Of a stretch of 64,000 nucleotides of DNA, positions 22,890 through 33,120 are shown in pieces. Each line of letters opens with the position of its first letter. Position 1 is the first letter of the stretch. The translations under genes and the position numbers were made by a program. Under the pieces are notes generated by a model. The model did no database searches and was not told where the DNA came from. It saw only the letters and a program-made list of their open reading frames with translations. The stretch is from Tilletia caries (lineage: Eukaryota > Basidiomycota > Exobasidiomycetes > Tilletiales > Tilletiaceae), in the NCBI GenBank assembly GCA_032718865.1, contig JALUTQ010000004.1, forward strand, positions 124,001 through 188,000, in the 5' to 3' direction.

Positions 22890-23893
22890 CCTTTTCGAAC
22901 GGCGATGGTTTGAAATGCGATAACCTGTTGCACACCGGAAGGGAGGGAGCTGGGAGATGTCAAAGGATGGTGTAAGACGTTCAGCAGAAGGGAAGGGGGG
23001 ATCAAAGATGAGCGAAGGGAAGGAAAGGCGCGGGTTATGCAGTATGCTGTTGACCGTCGGTCCCAAATCCTCTCATTCCCATTGTCCAATGAGACGGCGG
23101 AAGTGAGCTTGGCCAGGTCCGAGCGATAGACAAGGCGGGGCCAAAGACAAATGGAGTCAATTTGGGCGATCAAGTGGCCACTAGCAGGCTAGCACAAAGG
23201 CAAGCGGTGAGTGGTCGTGCGGGTGAGGCACCGAGGGCAGCACAAAGGCGGAGGTTCCCACTTCCTCACCTGTGGCACCTAGGAGGAGAAATGGCCCTCC
23301 CAATCTCTTTGTCAATCCTCCGAATAGGTACAGCTATTGGGCAAGATTGGGATTTGTCAATACCTTAAGGGTATTGTCGTACCTATTGCAGGTTCAGGGA
23401 TTTTGGACCTATTTTAGCGCAGAAGACCACCAGACGAGTCTCACCTCACCCGTGTTTGGAGTATCTTCGACGCGACGACGCGTCAAGTCACGTGCTCAGT
23501 CCTGACCTTACAGATGCTCGGGCCCAAACGCGGCAGGATCACCGCGGGCATAGGCCCATTGAATTACGCTTGCCTGATATACTCTCCTCGCGGAACGGCA
23601 GGGCGGGGGGGTGGCGCACTCATCGTGTGGCCACGCTCCCAGCGTCAGCATCCTCCGCGAGCCGGGGCAGGTGTCCAGACGACCGCCACCCATCCAGATC
23701 GCCTCCAGAAAAAGGGTAGCGGGTTGGGATTGAGACTCTGAAACTTTTTAGCGTCAAAACCAAGTTTCAATTTAAAGGGATTGGGATTTTACAACAGCTT
23801 GTCAGGCGTATCTCTCATTGACAAGGCTATTGGACCCCCCCCAATAGCATAGCTGTTGTATAGCTATTGCTCTAAACAATCCTAACCCCCTTT
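22890..23893. other. upstream region of the esterase and left edge of the transposon island
   Basis: About 1 kb without a supported gene. From about 23290 composition becomes AT-richer, with short palindromic words such as CAATACCTTAAGGGTATTG (23358-23376) and CTATTGG...CCAATAG around 23828, suggesting degraded mobile-element sequence. Confidence 0.4.
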
Positions 23894-24019
23894 CTCCTGT
23901 GCCTGTTACACCGCCTCGTAGACAGCTTGTAATTCAATCTGGGGCACCCACAAGGCACAATCTGGGCCAGAATAGATTAAACGGAAATTTTAACTGCTTA
24001 GATAATCTGCTCACCATCA
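23894..24019 (+). repeat. left arm of a long inverted repeat
   Basis: About 126 bp that reappears as its reverse complement at 28749-28869. The best-matching core, from CCTGTTACACCGCCTCGTAG to the CCAGAATAG word, is essentially identical over about 75 bp; the inner part is diverged but alignable to CCACCATC/TCACCATC. It brackets an AT-rich block into which an LTR element inserted. Confidence 0.85.
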
Positions 24020-24053
24020 GGCTCAACCTGTGGCACGCGGCAAAGCGGGATCC

Positions 24054-26505
24054 TGTGCTGGATGGCTATGGCCACCACGTGGCTCTTATCTTATCTCCGG
24101 CTCCCTTTCTCTTCTCACACTCGCTTTCCTTCGCATAGCAACTGTAGTCACCTCCACATTTCCCACGGCACTTCTCTCTCGTCCTCATCCTTCCTGTTCT
24201 CGAGCTCATCCTTGTACTTAGTTACTTCTTTCCCTGGTCATTCATACTCTACACTTCACTTGTTAATAGCTTTGCTATTACATGGTGATGAGAGTAGATT
24301 CACTCTCGCTGCTCGCCTAGCTCACCCAGTCACCCTCGTCACCCCAAGCCCTTAACCCTCTCACCAACACCTTTTCTTTTTCCCTTTTCATAGCTACAGC
24401 CTGCTCCAAGATGACTGCAATCAGCTCCCCTTCATCCACTCACGACATCGTCAAGCGTGCTATCATGGACGATATCGACAGAGTGTTAGTCCAGTCGCTA
24501 CCCGCGCTTGTGGCTAGCATCCACAAAGCCCGCAGTGACCCTCCGTACGACCCATCAATTTCACCAGTCACCTCCCCGGATGTTCCGCCTCTCGCAGCTT
24601 CCTCTTGGCCGACGACCTCGGCTGCTTCACAGGTCTTGCCGCATCCAACAGCGCCCGTCGCTTCTCCACCAGCACTTTTTTCCACCTCGGCATCGACTTC
24701 GGTACTGGAGACCAAGTCCACCTCTTCGGAGGTCCCTCGCCCTACCCACACATCTACTTCTTTTTCCAGCAGCAGCTCGCTCATATCCGCACCACGCGTT
24801 TACATTGCGCTCTCCTCCACGGCATCAGACATAGCCACGCTCGATCAAGCGCACACTGCTTCTCCCACGTTCTCACACCCCGACTTCGTTGCTTCGTCCG
24901 CTACACCTGTGGCAGCACCACCGCTCCCGCCACCTTGCAAACCCACTTCGGTACCGACTTCGGTACTGCCGCATGCGACTCCATCCCCGAAGGTCACTTC
25001 CACTCCGGTATCGACATCGGTACTGGCGACCGCCACCCTCTCATCTACCTCTTCGACCTGCCACAGCTCGCCCACATCTTCAATCGTCCGTCCGTTGCTC
25101 AGAAACCAGGATGTGGAAGACATCGTCGCCACATGTCTCCGACGCACGCAGCGTCAACAACCAGACCCGGCACTCATCTCTCCGTCGCCTTTGACATCAG
25201 TCGCATCACCATCACTTCCCGCTCATGCAGCGGTCTCAGCCGTCATATCGACATCTTTTTCGAGCTCCGGCTCGTCGTCAAACACAACCGCACCTGCATC
25301 ACCAGTAAATGCGTCCTCCTCCCCGCAGGCTCTCTTGGCGACAGTCAAACCTGCGTGTTCTGTTGCTCCGACGCCTTATGGTGCCCTTCTCTCGAATTTG
25401 CGAGCGCGACAGCCTGTCCCTGCCACCAAAGCTTCGACAAGCATGCGAGTTGACTTGGACGCTAGCTCATCGCACTCCTCTCGACACATTTCGCCCCTTC
25501 AGCGGAGCAGCGGACCACTAGAGGACGCGACGAAGGTGCTCTCACGAAAGACTTTTGGGCGAGCTACGGCGGTCGGGGACAACGACGCGGCATTTACTTT
25601 ACCATCCGGAGCTGCTGTGGAGATGCGCTCCGGGACCATGATGGTCAGCAAGCACGCTGTGCCGATTACGGTCAACACGCGCTGCCGAAGCGAGGAGGCC
25701 GGTCATGGCGATGCTATCGCCCCAAGCAACGACACCTCTATCGCATCTCCCGCTGCGCCGTCACTGGCCGATGAAGAGGAGACAAGCCGCCCACGGGGGT
25801 CACCGTCGATGTTCCGGGAAGTCCGAGCATTCGAGAAGACTGGTACCCGGCCTTCGCACCACACTCATCTCTCTGGCAAGGCGAACTCGGCGCAAATCGC
25901 TGTCTCCCGGGTTAGGAACGCGTGGCTGGATGCGCGTCGCGTCGTGCTTGACGCTGGTCTGACAAGTGCGAATGTTGCTGTGAAACGTATACGAGGGGCA
26001 TGGCTTTGCGCACGGAATGACTTCGAGACCGCAGTTGCACCATTGCCGTCACCGTCAATCATCTCGCCGCCGCGCTCCATCACTTCCAGCTCATCTGGTG
26101 GACGCCTTCACAGCGTCAGCCCTCGTCCTCAAATTTTTCTTCGGACCCAGCACGCCGTCGTTGCTTCTGTGCTTGCATTCGCGCATCACTTCCTCGACTT
26201 CGCGACCTATTTGAACTCTTTTCATCCTCATCAACGGCAGGCTTTGCACCACGCGCAGCTACCTCATCATCCTCACCATCCATCGCCTTTTGCGCTCCTC
26301 TCCTCGCTTTGCAGATGACCAGTTCTACCTACATTTCTTTCTCCCTTTCCACGACTCGGGGCAGTCGTCTTCTTGAGGGCGGCATGTGCTGGATGGCTAT
26401 GGCCACCACGTGGCTCTTATCTTATCTCCGACTCCCTTTCTCTTTTACTTCTTTCCCTGGTCATTCATACTCTACACTTCACTTGTTAATAGCTTTGCTA
26501 TTACA
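24054..26505 (+). mobile_element. complete short LTR retrotransposon without pol (element A)
   Basis: The 5' LTR is 24054-24282 (229 bp, TGTGCTGG...ATTACA) and the 3' LTR is 26385-26505 (121 bp). The 3' LTR matches both ends of the 5' LTR but lacks about 108 internal bp. Both begin TGTG and end ACA. The target-site duplication GATCC is at 24049-24053 and 26506-26510. Directly after the 5' LTR lies TGGTGATGAGAGTAGA, a primer-binding-site-like sequence. Before the 3' LTR lie the hairpin ACGACTCGGGGCAGTCGT (26351-26368) and a purine-rich GAGGGCGGCA. The internal region carries one 635-codon ORF and no protease, RT, RNase H or integrase motif. Confidence 0.9.
24411..26318 (+). CDS. single ORF of LTR element A, Ser/Pro/Thr-rich protein
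   Basis: 635 codons, uninterrupted, starting 128 bp after the 5' LTR and stopping 66 bp before the 3' LTR. Residues 1-45 are helical (HDIVKRAIMDDIDRVLVQSL). A long Ser/Thr/Pro/Ala-rich section contains three copies of a TSVxTSVL-like motif. The C-terminal third holds two copies of an amphipathic motif, SRVRNAWLDARRVVLDAG and KRIRGAWLCARNDFETA. The same motif pair occurs in the element B ORF. No zinc knuckle or pol motif is visible. It could be a highly diverged Gag-like protein or a captured host gene; I cannot tell which. Confidence 0.7.
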   Translation: MTAISSPSSTHDIVKRAIMDDIDRVLVQSLPALVASIHKARSDPPYDPSISPVTSPDVPPLAASSWPTTSAASQVLPHPTAPVASPPALFSTSASTSVLETKSTSSEVPRPTHTSTSFSSSSSLISAPRVYIALSSTASDIATLDQAHTASPTFSHPDFVASSATPVAAPPLPPPCKPTSVPTSVLPHATPSPKVTSTPVSTSVLATATLSSTSSTCHSSPTSSIVRPLLRNQDVEDIVATCLRRTQRQQPDPALISPSPLTSVASPSLPAHAAVSAVISTSFSSSGSSSNTTAPASPVNASSSPQALLATVKPACSVAPTPYGALLSNLRARQPVPATKASTSMRVDLDASSSHSSRHISPLQRSSGPLEDATKVLSRKTFGRATAVGDNDAAFTLPSGAAVEMRSGTMMVSKHAVPITVNTRCRSEEAGHGDAIAPSNDTSIASPAAPSLADEEETSRPRGSPSMFREVRAFEKTGTRPSHHTHLSGKANSAQIAVSRVRNAWLDARRVVLDAGLTSANVAVKRIRGAWLCARNDFETAVAPLPSPSIISPPRSITSSSSGGRLHSVSPRPQIFLRTQHAVVASVLAFAHHFLDFATYLNSFHPHQRQALHHAQLPHHPHHPSPFALLSSLCR

Positions 26506-26510
26506 GATCC

Positions 26511-28748
26511 CCCACGTGGAAATGCCCCATTGCCCAAGTAGGAATAATCGTGGGATCCACTCCTCTGCCTTCCTTCATAATGCCTGCAAACCGCTCGATG
26601 CTCATACCACTTGGAGCAAAGACTCGGAAAGTATCAAAGGATATGTATTCAGCGACTAACTTGCGCAAAATTCAAGACTTTGGAGGCCCTCTTTGACCCA
26701 GGAGGGGAGATGCTGTGCAGAAAGAGCCTTCCTCCTCATCAGGGCCACGTCACTGCCTTTGCTACCATGAGCATCAGTATACTAAGTGATATGCAATGAA
26801 ATCTCTTCAGAGGATACCTATACCTATCTTCTCATCGCTATCAGAGATTTCAAAGCACTGGAGATCGTTTGGGAGCGTGGGAAGACTGCATGATTTAATT
26901 GCCATAGCGATTTTACGTACCTACTTCCTTTCTTTGAGCTCAATGACCACCTGCATGCTTTGAAGTTTACGATGAAGCACCTGGAAATGGCACTACTGGT
27001 ATTACTCTGCACTATGGGAGTACTTTGAATGGGAGAAAATGGATTATTGGTGTATGATAGCTCGAGATATCGATAGAATCATATCATTTGCAGCATTACT
27101 TTGATGCCCATATTCTATAGAGTCCCTGTTCCAACACGGTAAAGGCTCTTAATGCTTGCTTCTTGTATTCTTCATAAATCAGTAGATAGAAAGTAAGTCT
27201 AGAAGACGCGTCGACTTCGGGAATTCCTCTCAGTGGAAGCAACAGTGGAATCATTCTTTCTCATCGTTTAACATGTTCGCAATTGAAATGCAAGACTAGC
27301 CTATCCCTATGATCAGAAAGCTGTGTATAATGGCTTTATAGGTAGCTGTAAGTACCAGCAATCAGACAGCTGCCTTTTTTCTCTTCTTGAATCCGTGTTT
27401 TTGAAGGATGATTGTCAGGAATCAATGTAGAATCGATGGGGATTCGATGGGGATGCGATCAAACCACTCTTTTTCTTGTCGTGTACAGTCAATACTTCTC
27501 AGAATGCTCTCAAATCTGGAAGACAGGGTCCTCTAATCCATTCAAGCACGTAGGTACCATTTTTGTTGTGTGTTATTTTATGTATGGATGTGTGGTCGTT
27601 TGTGGTAACCCATAAATTCTACACAAGTTTGCGATGTGTGCCTCTAGACACTTCTTGGTGTACAAAGTGCACCTCCGTTTTCAACACCCAGATCTCCAAA
27701 ACAATGATAGGTTCATTCAAAAGGTATAGTCAAGGAGAGCTCGTAGAGCCTTTCGGATTGAGATTCGGATCAGTCTATGGGGATTGACAGGTAAAAAACG
27801 ACATATATTGACTATGATAAGGTACAAACAGAAATGGCATATGTCGAGACGCGAAAAACGGTCCCAGCAGCTCGGTCAAGACCTTGAAAGGATCGCGTAG
27901 AGCTGTAGAGTCAGGAAATACCTTTAGAAAAGTGTTTTGAGGTCAGATACCATAACAATGAGAGAAAGTGTCTGCTTACTGAAAACTGGAGAATCGGAGG
28001 ACATCTACCTTCATAACCACTCAGGTAGAATCTGAAAGAGGACCAAAAACGGGGGATCGGTGCATCAGTATACGTAGATACTCCCATAGAGGTTTAAGAG
28101 CTGTACGTACCTTATTCTCGATATGCGGCCCGAAAAGCAGACAGGTATTGAGACCCGAGTCGGGCTGTCAGAGCTCAGAGGGCAGCAGAGGGGTCTACGA
28201 AATCAGGAAGAGAGAGGAAAGAGCTGTATTTCAAAAAAATCTATACTGTTGCATGTGAGAGGAGTAAGAAGTCATGAAAAGGAAGGATGAGTGAGTAATC
28301 GGTATGGATGGGATTGAGAATGTGAGCAAAATAATGTTTCTTAACAGTCGCCAGCGCACAGGGAGGCAAGAAATGCTTGAAATCACTGGAAAGTTAGACC
28401 AATGTCTTTTCATATGTTAGTACTACAAATAAGAGTCGGTCAGCATTGAAAAAGGTGTCGAGCAATGGTACAGAGCAGGTTAGAAGTACCATAGGATGGA
28501 GGCAAAGTCAGTATTGGTCATCTTCAGGCGTCAGCTACCAGTCGGAATCAGCTCTAAGCACGCTGAAAATAAGGAATAGCTACCTCAGTCACTACCTGAA
28601 TACTCCAGCTACACTTTGGCTGCAATAAACTGTAGTTCTTGAGGTTGCCATTGAGGAAAGGGATGGAAGATGAAGGGGATCGGCACCCCTTTCAGAGTGT
28701 TGTTTTGATCATTGTCGGTGCGACTTGGGCAGTCGGCGATCTGACGCC
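26511..28748. other. AT-rich block without a supported gene
   Basis: About 2.2 kb, visibly poorer in G+C than all flanking sequence, with only short ORFs (60-75 codons) on either strand and no recognisable product. It is the inner part of the unit bracketed by the inverted repeat at 23894 and 28749, so it may be the decayed body of a DNA transposon. Confidence 0.5.
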
Positions 28749-28869
28749 GATGGTGGGCAGATTCTCTAAGACTTTCTGTTTAAGCTATTCTGGCCCAGAT
28801 TGTGCCTTGTGGGTGCCCCAGATTGAATTACAAGCTGTCTACGAGGCGGTGTAACAGGTGCCACAGGTG
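28749..28869 (-). repeat. right arm of the long inverted repeat
   Basis: Reverse complement of 23894-24019. The shared core reads GTGTAACAGG and CTACGAGGCGG on the plus strand here. Beyond 28869 the two arms no longer align. Confidence 0.85.
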
Positions 28870-30017
28870 CACTTCCTCCACTGTGTTGATCTTGGCAGGG
28901 TGGCCGACAGGCCGATGGAGTCGTGCAAGCGTGCAAGATGGTTCCGGAACGCTCGAAGACGGTCACGCGCTCGCGGTCGGTCGCGCTAAGGAAGAGGCTC
29001 GCTCGACGCTCACCGCTCACCGCTGATCCATTTCTGTTTATCGTAGCGAAGGGTTGGACGAGGCAGTAATCACAACGTGTGACCGCCGGCGTGCCCGGCG
29101 ACGCCGCAAGGCGGTCACATGACAAGTGCTGAGGTTTCCTGCAGAGCTGGAAGCGGAGTTACCAAAGTCACACATGATCACCCCTCATTCTGCCAGATGC
29201 GATGCTGCTGCTGATACTCACGTCAACATCGAGCAAGCCCATCTGCACACTGTAAGCAAGCAGATATCAAGGCCCAACAGTTCCTGTCACACGCTGACCT
29301 CTTCCCTCTTTCTCTGCGCTCGCTGACTGTCGCATCCATACTGTTTCCCCTCTTTCTTCCTGCTGACTCTTTCCCCATCCTCTACTGTTGTCCCAACCTT
29401 CCAACAGGCACATCCCCTCCTTCTACCGCGCATCAAGAGCCAACGCGCAGCCTTCGGTGACTCCTGGAAGTCTTGCTGGTCGTGCTTGCGGAGTTGTCGC
29501 GCGCGTGTCCTGTCGTCACGTAGCTGTGAAGTGTGAGTACTGCGTAGTCATTCTAGTCTTCTCTCCAAGCGTCATCTTTCTTACTTCCCAAATCCCAACC
29601 GTGCACAGTTCATCGGAAGACGACATCCGCGCCTCGTCGTATACGGTATATGTGAGTGCGGAGTGTCTTTTTATCATCAACACTTGCGCGACTATTTCAC
29701 AGTGATGCCTAAGCCTAAACCCCCAGTGTTTTTTTTTGCATTTTTCAGAACACTGCTCAATTCAAATCGGTATTCCTGCCTTGTTGGATGTGAAGTGTGT
29801 ACTGGCTGTGCCTGGATTTATAAGACTGAGACCCACAGCAAAGCGATTAAGGTGGGCTGAGCCCAGATGGGATGCTTCACCATCACCAGTTGGCGATTGG
29901 CGATTGGCTCTAGATTCTAGTCTCCTACACATTCTGCTTTTATGTTCGACGCAGGACGCTGAAAGCTGACGCATTTACATGACTTTTTTTCCTTCTCACT
30001 TCGATCAGCATTCAGCT
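28870..30017. other. spacer before the split DUF6589 gene, with a GC-rich hairpin
   Basis: About 1.15 kb. A perfect 10-bp inverted repeat TGTGACCGCC/GGCGGTCACA (29078-29087 and 29110-29119) encloses a GC-rich loop. Around 29380-29700 there are short open stretches with donor-like GTGAG sites that could be 5' exons of the DUF6589 gene, but I cannot join them confidently. Confidence 0.4.
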
Positions 30018-30210
30018 ATGGCAACGAAACTCTCAGACGATAAGACCCGGCGTATTGACGCTGTGCTGGATGCCATGTCCGACAATGAACTACAACTTCA
30101 AAATTTCCTGACTGAGATGCTGTTGAGCAGGTCTGACGCGGCAAATAAGAGGGTCGGTCTTTGGATCACTGGCGCAGCAGGTTCTTGTGCTAGACGAGGT
30201 CCATGTGGCT

Positions 30211-30228
30211 CTTATCTTATCTTATCTG
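30211..30228 (-). promoter_or_regulatory. cluster of GATA-factor sites in the LTR
   Basis: CTTATCTTATCTTATCTG reads on the minus strand as three overlapping GATAAG words. The same cluster occurs in the other two element B LTRs, and a shorter form (CTTATCTTATCTCC) in both element A LTRs. GATA factors (nitrogen, iron or light regulators in fungi) could drive LTR transcription; this is inference from sequence only. Confidence 0.4.
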
Positions 30229-30750
30229 TTCTCTTCCTCTTCCTCTTCGTTTCCTTTCCTTTTCTCACACTCGCACTCCTCCGCATAGCAACACCAGTAC
30301 CTCCACATTTCCCACGCTATTCTCTCTCCTCCTCATCTTTTCCCTTCCCGAGCTCATCCTTGTACTTAGTTCTTTCTCCTGGTCAATTACTCACTCTTCA
30401 CTTGTTGCATATTGCTTCGCACTGCTAGTCTATCTAGTACATGGTGATGAGAGTAGATCTGCTCCGCTGAGCGAAGTACGCAGGCCGAGCGACCCACAAG
30501 ACACCACCCTTCTCCCTTACCCTCCCACCTTCTCACCGCTGTCATCGTCCCTTTCTTGACCTCCTTCGACCTTCACCTTATTTTTCTTCTCAGGTCACAC
30601 GAACACCTCGCCCTTCTGCTCGCGCTTTCGCTGCTGTTCCGCTGCGCGTGCGTCGAGGTCGAACCTTCCCTCCGCCCCAAGATCTCCACAGCTCTCCTCC
30701 AGTGCTCTCGTGTCCGGCCCTCCCCAACTACAAGCCATCCCGCCCGCAAC

Positions 30751-31239
30751 ATGCACGCCGAGCTTCGTCTCTCGTCTACCGGCTCTGGCGAGTCGTTTGC
30801 CCCCAAGACCTTCATTTTTGACCGTCCTTCCACCCTCGAACTCGATGGCCACGTCCCCGGCTTGAACTTCCTCCCCGCTCCCGCTGCGGACAACGCCATT
30901 CTTCCCTCTTTTGCCTTGGTGATCGACCAGGCTTTCATTCGTTACGATGGTTCCTCCTTTACGCTCAAGTCCGTCCCCTGGCATTCTGACTCGGTGTGCA
31001 TCGACGGACGGCTGCTCGGCGACCGTGTACATGCGCTCTCGGACGGCGACAAGCTGCGCTTTGGCAAATACTTCAAGGACGGTCTTCGCTTCGAAACGGA
31101 GTGCGCTGTTCGCGTTCGCATCTCTTTTTCCTCCTCCAGCACCCACGACCACGAATTGGCCCGGTGTACGCAAGCTCCTCAAAGACCTTCGGGAAGACAA
31201 GGCGCAGGATCGACCCAGCCGACAGTCAGCGAGCCGTGA
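30751..31239 (+). CDS. FHA-like domain ORF of element B, copy 1
   Basis: 163 codons from MHAELRLSSTGSGESF. The core aligns by eye with FHA domains: AFIRYDGSSFTLKSV, SDSVCIDGRLLGDRVHALSD, GDKLRFGKYFKDGLRF and ECAVRVRISF. This corresponds to the strand pattern of Far10/SLMAP-type FHA domains (Ser/Asn loop, NG-x-R-L, L-x-D-G-D-x-[IL]-x-FG). FHA domains bind phosphothreonine peptides. The frame ends shortly after the domain, and a second long ORF continues in the +1 frame. The frame is open upstream to 30556 without an ATG. An identical copy lies at 33121-33609. Confidence 0.55.
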   Translation: MHAELRLSSTGSGESFAPKTFIFDRPSTLELDGHVPGLNFLPAPAADNAILPSFALVIDQAFIRYDGSSFTLKSVPWHSDSVCIDGRLLGDRVHALSDGDKLRFGKYFKDGLRFETECAVRVRISFSSSSTHDHELARCTQAPQRPSGRQGAGSTQPTVSEP

Positions 31240-32158
31240 CAAAGCCGGGACGCTTTCGGCGAGTCGGGTACCAACCTCGGTACCGACTTCGGTACTGCAG
31301 TCTCCAGCTTCTCCCACTACTCCAGTACCGGTCTCCGACTCGCTTCTCCCATCTCATACGAGCATCCCCGGCATCAGCACCTCCTCGTCGTCCGCAATAG
31401 ACCATACCACCAGCTCTGCGACCGAGTGTCGTCCCGTCGTGTCTCGTTCTTACGCGGAACTGATCGCACAACATTCCCATGCGTACGATCCACCACCTGC
31501 TTGCCTCGCTTCCGCTACCGCCGCAACGCCCAAATTCTCTTCTCCACCATGCATCATCTCAACAACACACTCGTCGACGGTCCTTGGTTTACCGCCTCCG
31601 GACTGCGCTTCTTCTGGCGAAGTCATCGATCCATTGCGTCCGCGCACCAAAGCAGACCATGAGGGCATTCTTCAGGACGCGACCCAACTTGCTTCTGCCG
31701 AAACGGTGTCCGGCTCTTTGGTCTCCTCCACCTCGGTATCGACTTCGGTACTCGCGCCCTCGTCACCGCATTCAACCGCACCGAGTCCCTCAGCCGCGCC
31801 TGGCAATCATGGCAGTGAGAACGCGAAACCTTCGTCATCGCAAGTGACGTCTGCACCGACCCTATCATCTCCTGCCCCCCCCCACATCAGAAGCTCCGAC
31901 GCGTACCTGTCACAGCGAGGCGAGGCTTGGATCCGTCGACTGTGCGCTGGCTCGCATCCGATCAGCGTGGCTGCTATTGCGACAGGAGGTTATGGATGCA
32001 GCATCGGCTGCTCTTACCGCCACACAAGTTCCTTCTCATCCGCCCGTGCATGTGGCTGCCCCAACAGCGATCAGCTCTCCATATCGGCCCTCTTCTCCGA
32101 ATCATGCTCTTGCTCGCGTCGCAGAGGCTTGGAGAATTGCGCGACAATGGATACATGA
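30947..32158 (+). pseudogene. Ser/Pro-rich ORF of element B, copy 1 (frame broken by a C-run)
   Basis: 403-codon frame that overlaps the FHA-like ORF in another frame. Its meaningful part starts near 31130 (NWPGVRKLLKDLREDKAQ), then Ser/Thr/Pro-rich sequence with two TSVxTSVL motifs, and YAELIAQHSHAYDPP. At 31875-31883 this copy has nine C where copy 2 has five. The four extra bases push it out of the frame that in copy 2 encodes the C-terminal AWL motifs, so the last about 90 residues here are out-of-frame text. Confidence 0.6.
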
Positions 32159-33120
32159 AGACTCAGCTCCGCCGACTACCGCCTCCGTATCATCCGTGCG
32201 CACTCCTGGCTCCCTTGCTTTGGATGTCGATCGTACGGTCTCAGCTCTTCCATACAATCACTATGGCGACTGTAGCGCTGCTCCGTCGGTCTTCGCTCCT
32301 CCCCCGCCACTTAGCTCTTCACCTCATCACCTTCCGACTTTGTTTTCCTTCAGGCCTTGTGTGTCATGGCTATGGACGTCGAATCCGTGCCTCGCCCATC
32401 CTCAGCTCTATCGCCCATTCACACACCACGCGCAGATACTTCGAAGCCTCTTCAGCCAGGACTCGTTTGCGCCTCTTTTCTTCCCTATCCATTGAGCCGC
32501 ATCCGGTGCATTCCTCAACCACGACTCGGGACAGTCGTCTTTTGTCGGTGGGGATGTGCTAGACGAGGTCCATGTGGCTCTTATCTTATCTTATCTGTTC
32601 TCTTCCTCTTCCTCTTCGTTTCCTTTCCTTTTTCTCACACTCGCACTCCTCCGCATAGCAACACCAGTACCTCCACATTTCCCACGCTATTCTCTCTCCT
32701 CCTCATCTTTTCCCTTCCCGAGCTCATCCTTGTACTTAGTTCTTTCTCCTGGTCAATTACTCACTCTTCACTTGTTGCATATTGCTTCGCACTGCTAGTC
32801 TATCTAGTACATGGTGATGAGAGTAGATCTGCTCCGCTGAGCGAAGTACGCAGGCCGAGCGACCCACAAGACACCACCCTTCTCCCTTACCCTCCCACCT
32901 TCTCACCGCTGTCATCGTCCCTTTCTTGACCTCCTTCGACCTTCACCTTATTTTTCTTCTCAGGTCACACGAACACCTCGCCCTTCTGCTCGCGCTTTCG
33001 CTGCTGTTCCGCTGCGCGTGCGTCGAGGTCGAACCTTCCCTCCGCCCCAAGATCTCCACAGCTCTCCTCCAGTGCTCTCGTGTCCGGCCCTCCCCAACTA
33101 CAAGCCATCCCGCCCGCAAC

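Noticed and set aside
24605..25453. 282-codon plus-strand ORF overlapping the element A ORF, with GIDFGTGD-like repeats
   Set aside because: It covers only part of the element, is in a different frame from the full-length 635-codon ORF, and its repeats are the other-frame reading of the TSVxTSVL motif. Kept only as part of a finding.
31226..31480. Minus-strand ORFs within elements A and B (for example 30595-31317 and 31226-31480)
   Set aside because: They mirror plus-strand ORFs, have Arg/Gly-rich shadow composition and no domain.
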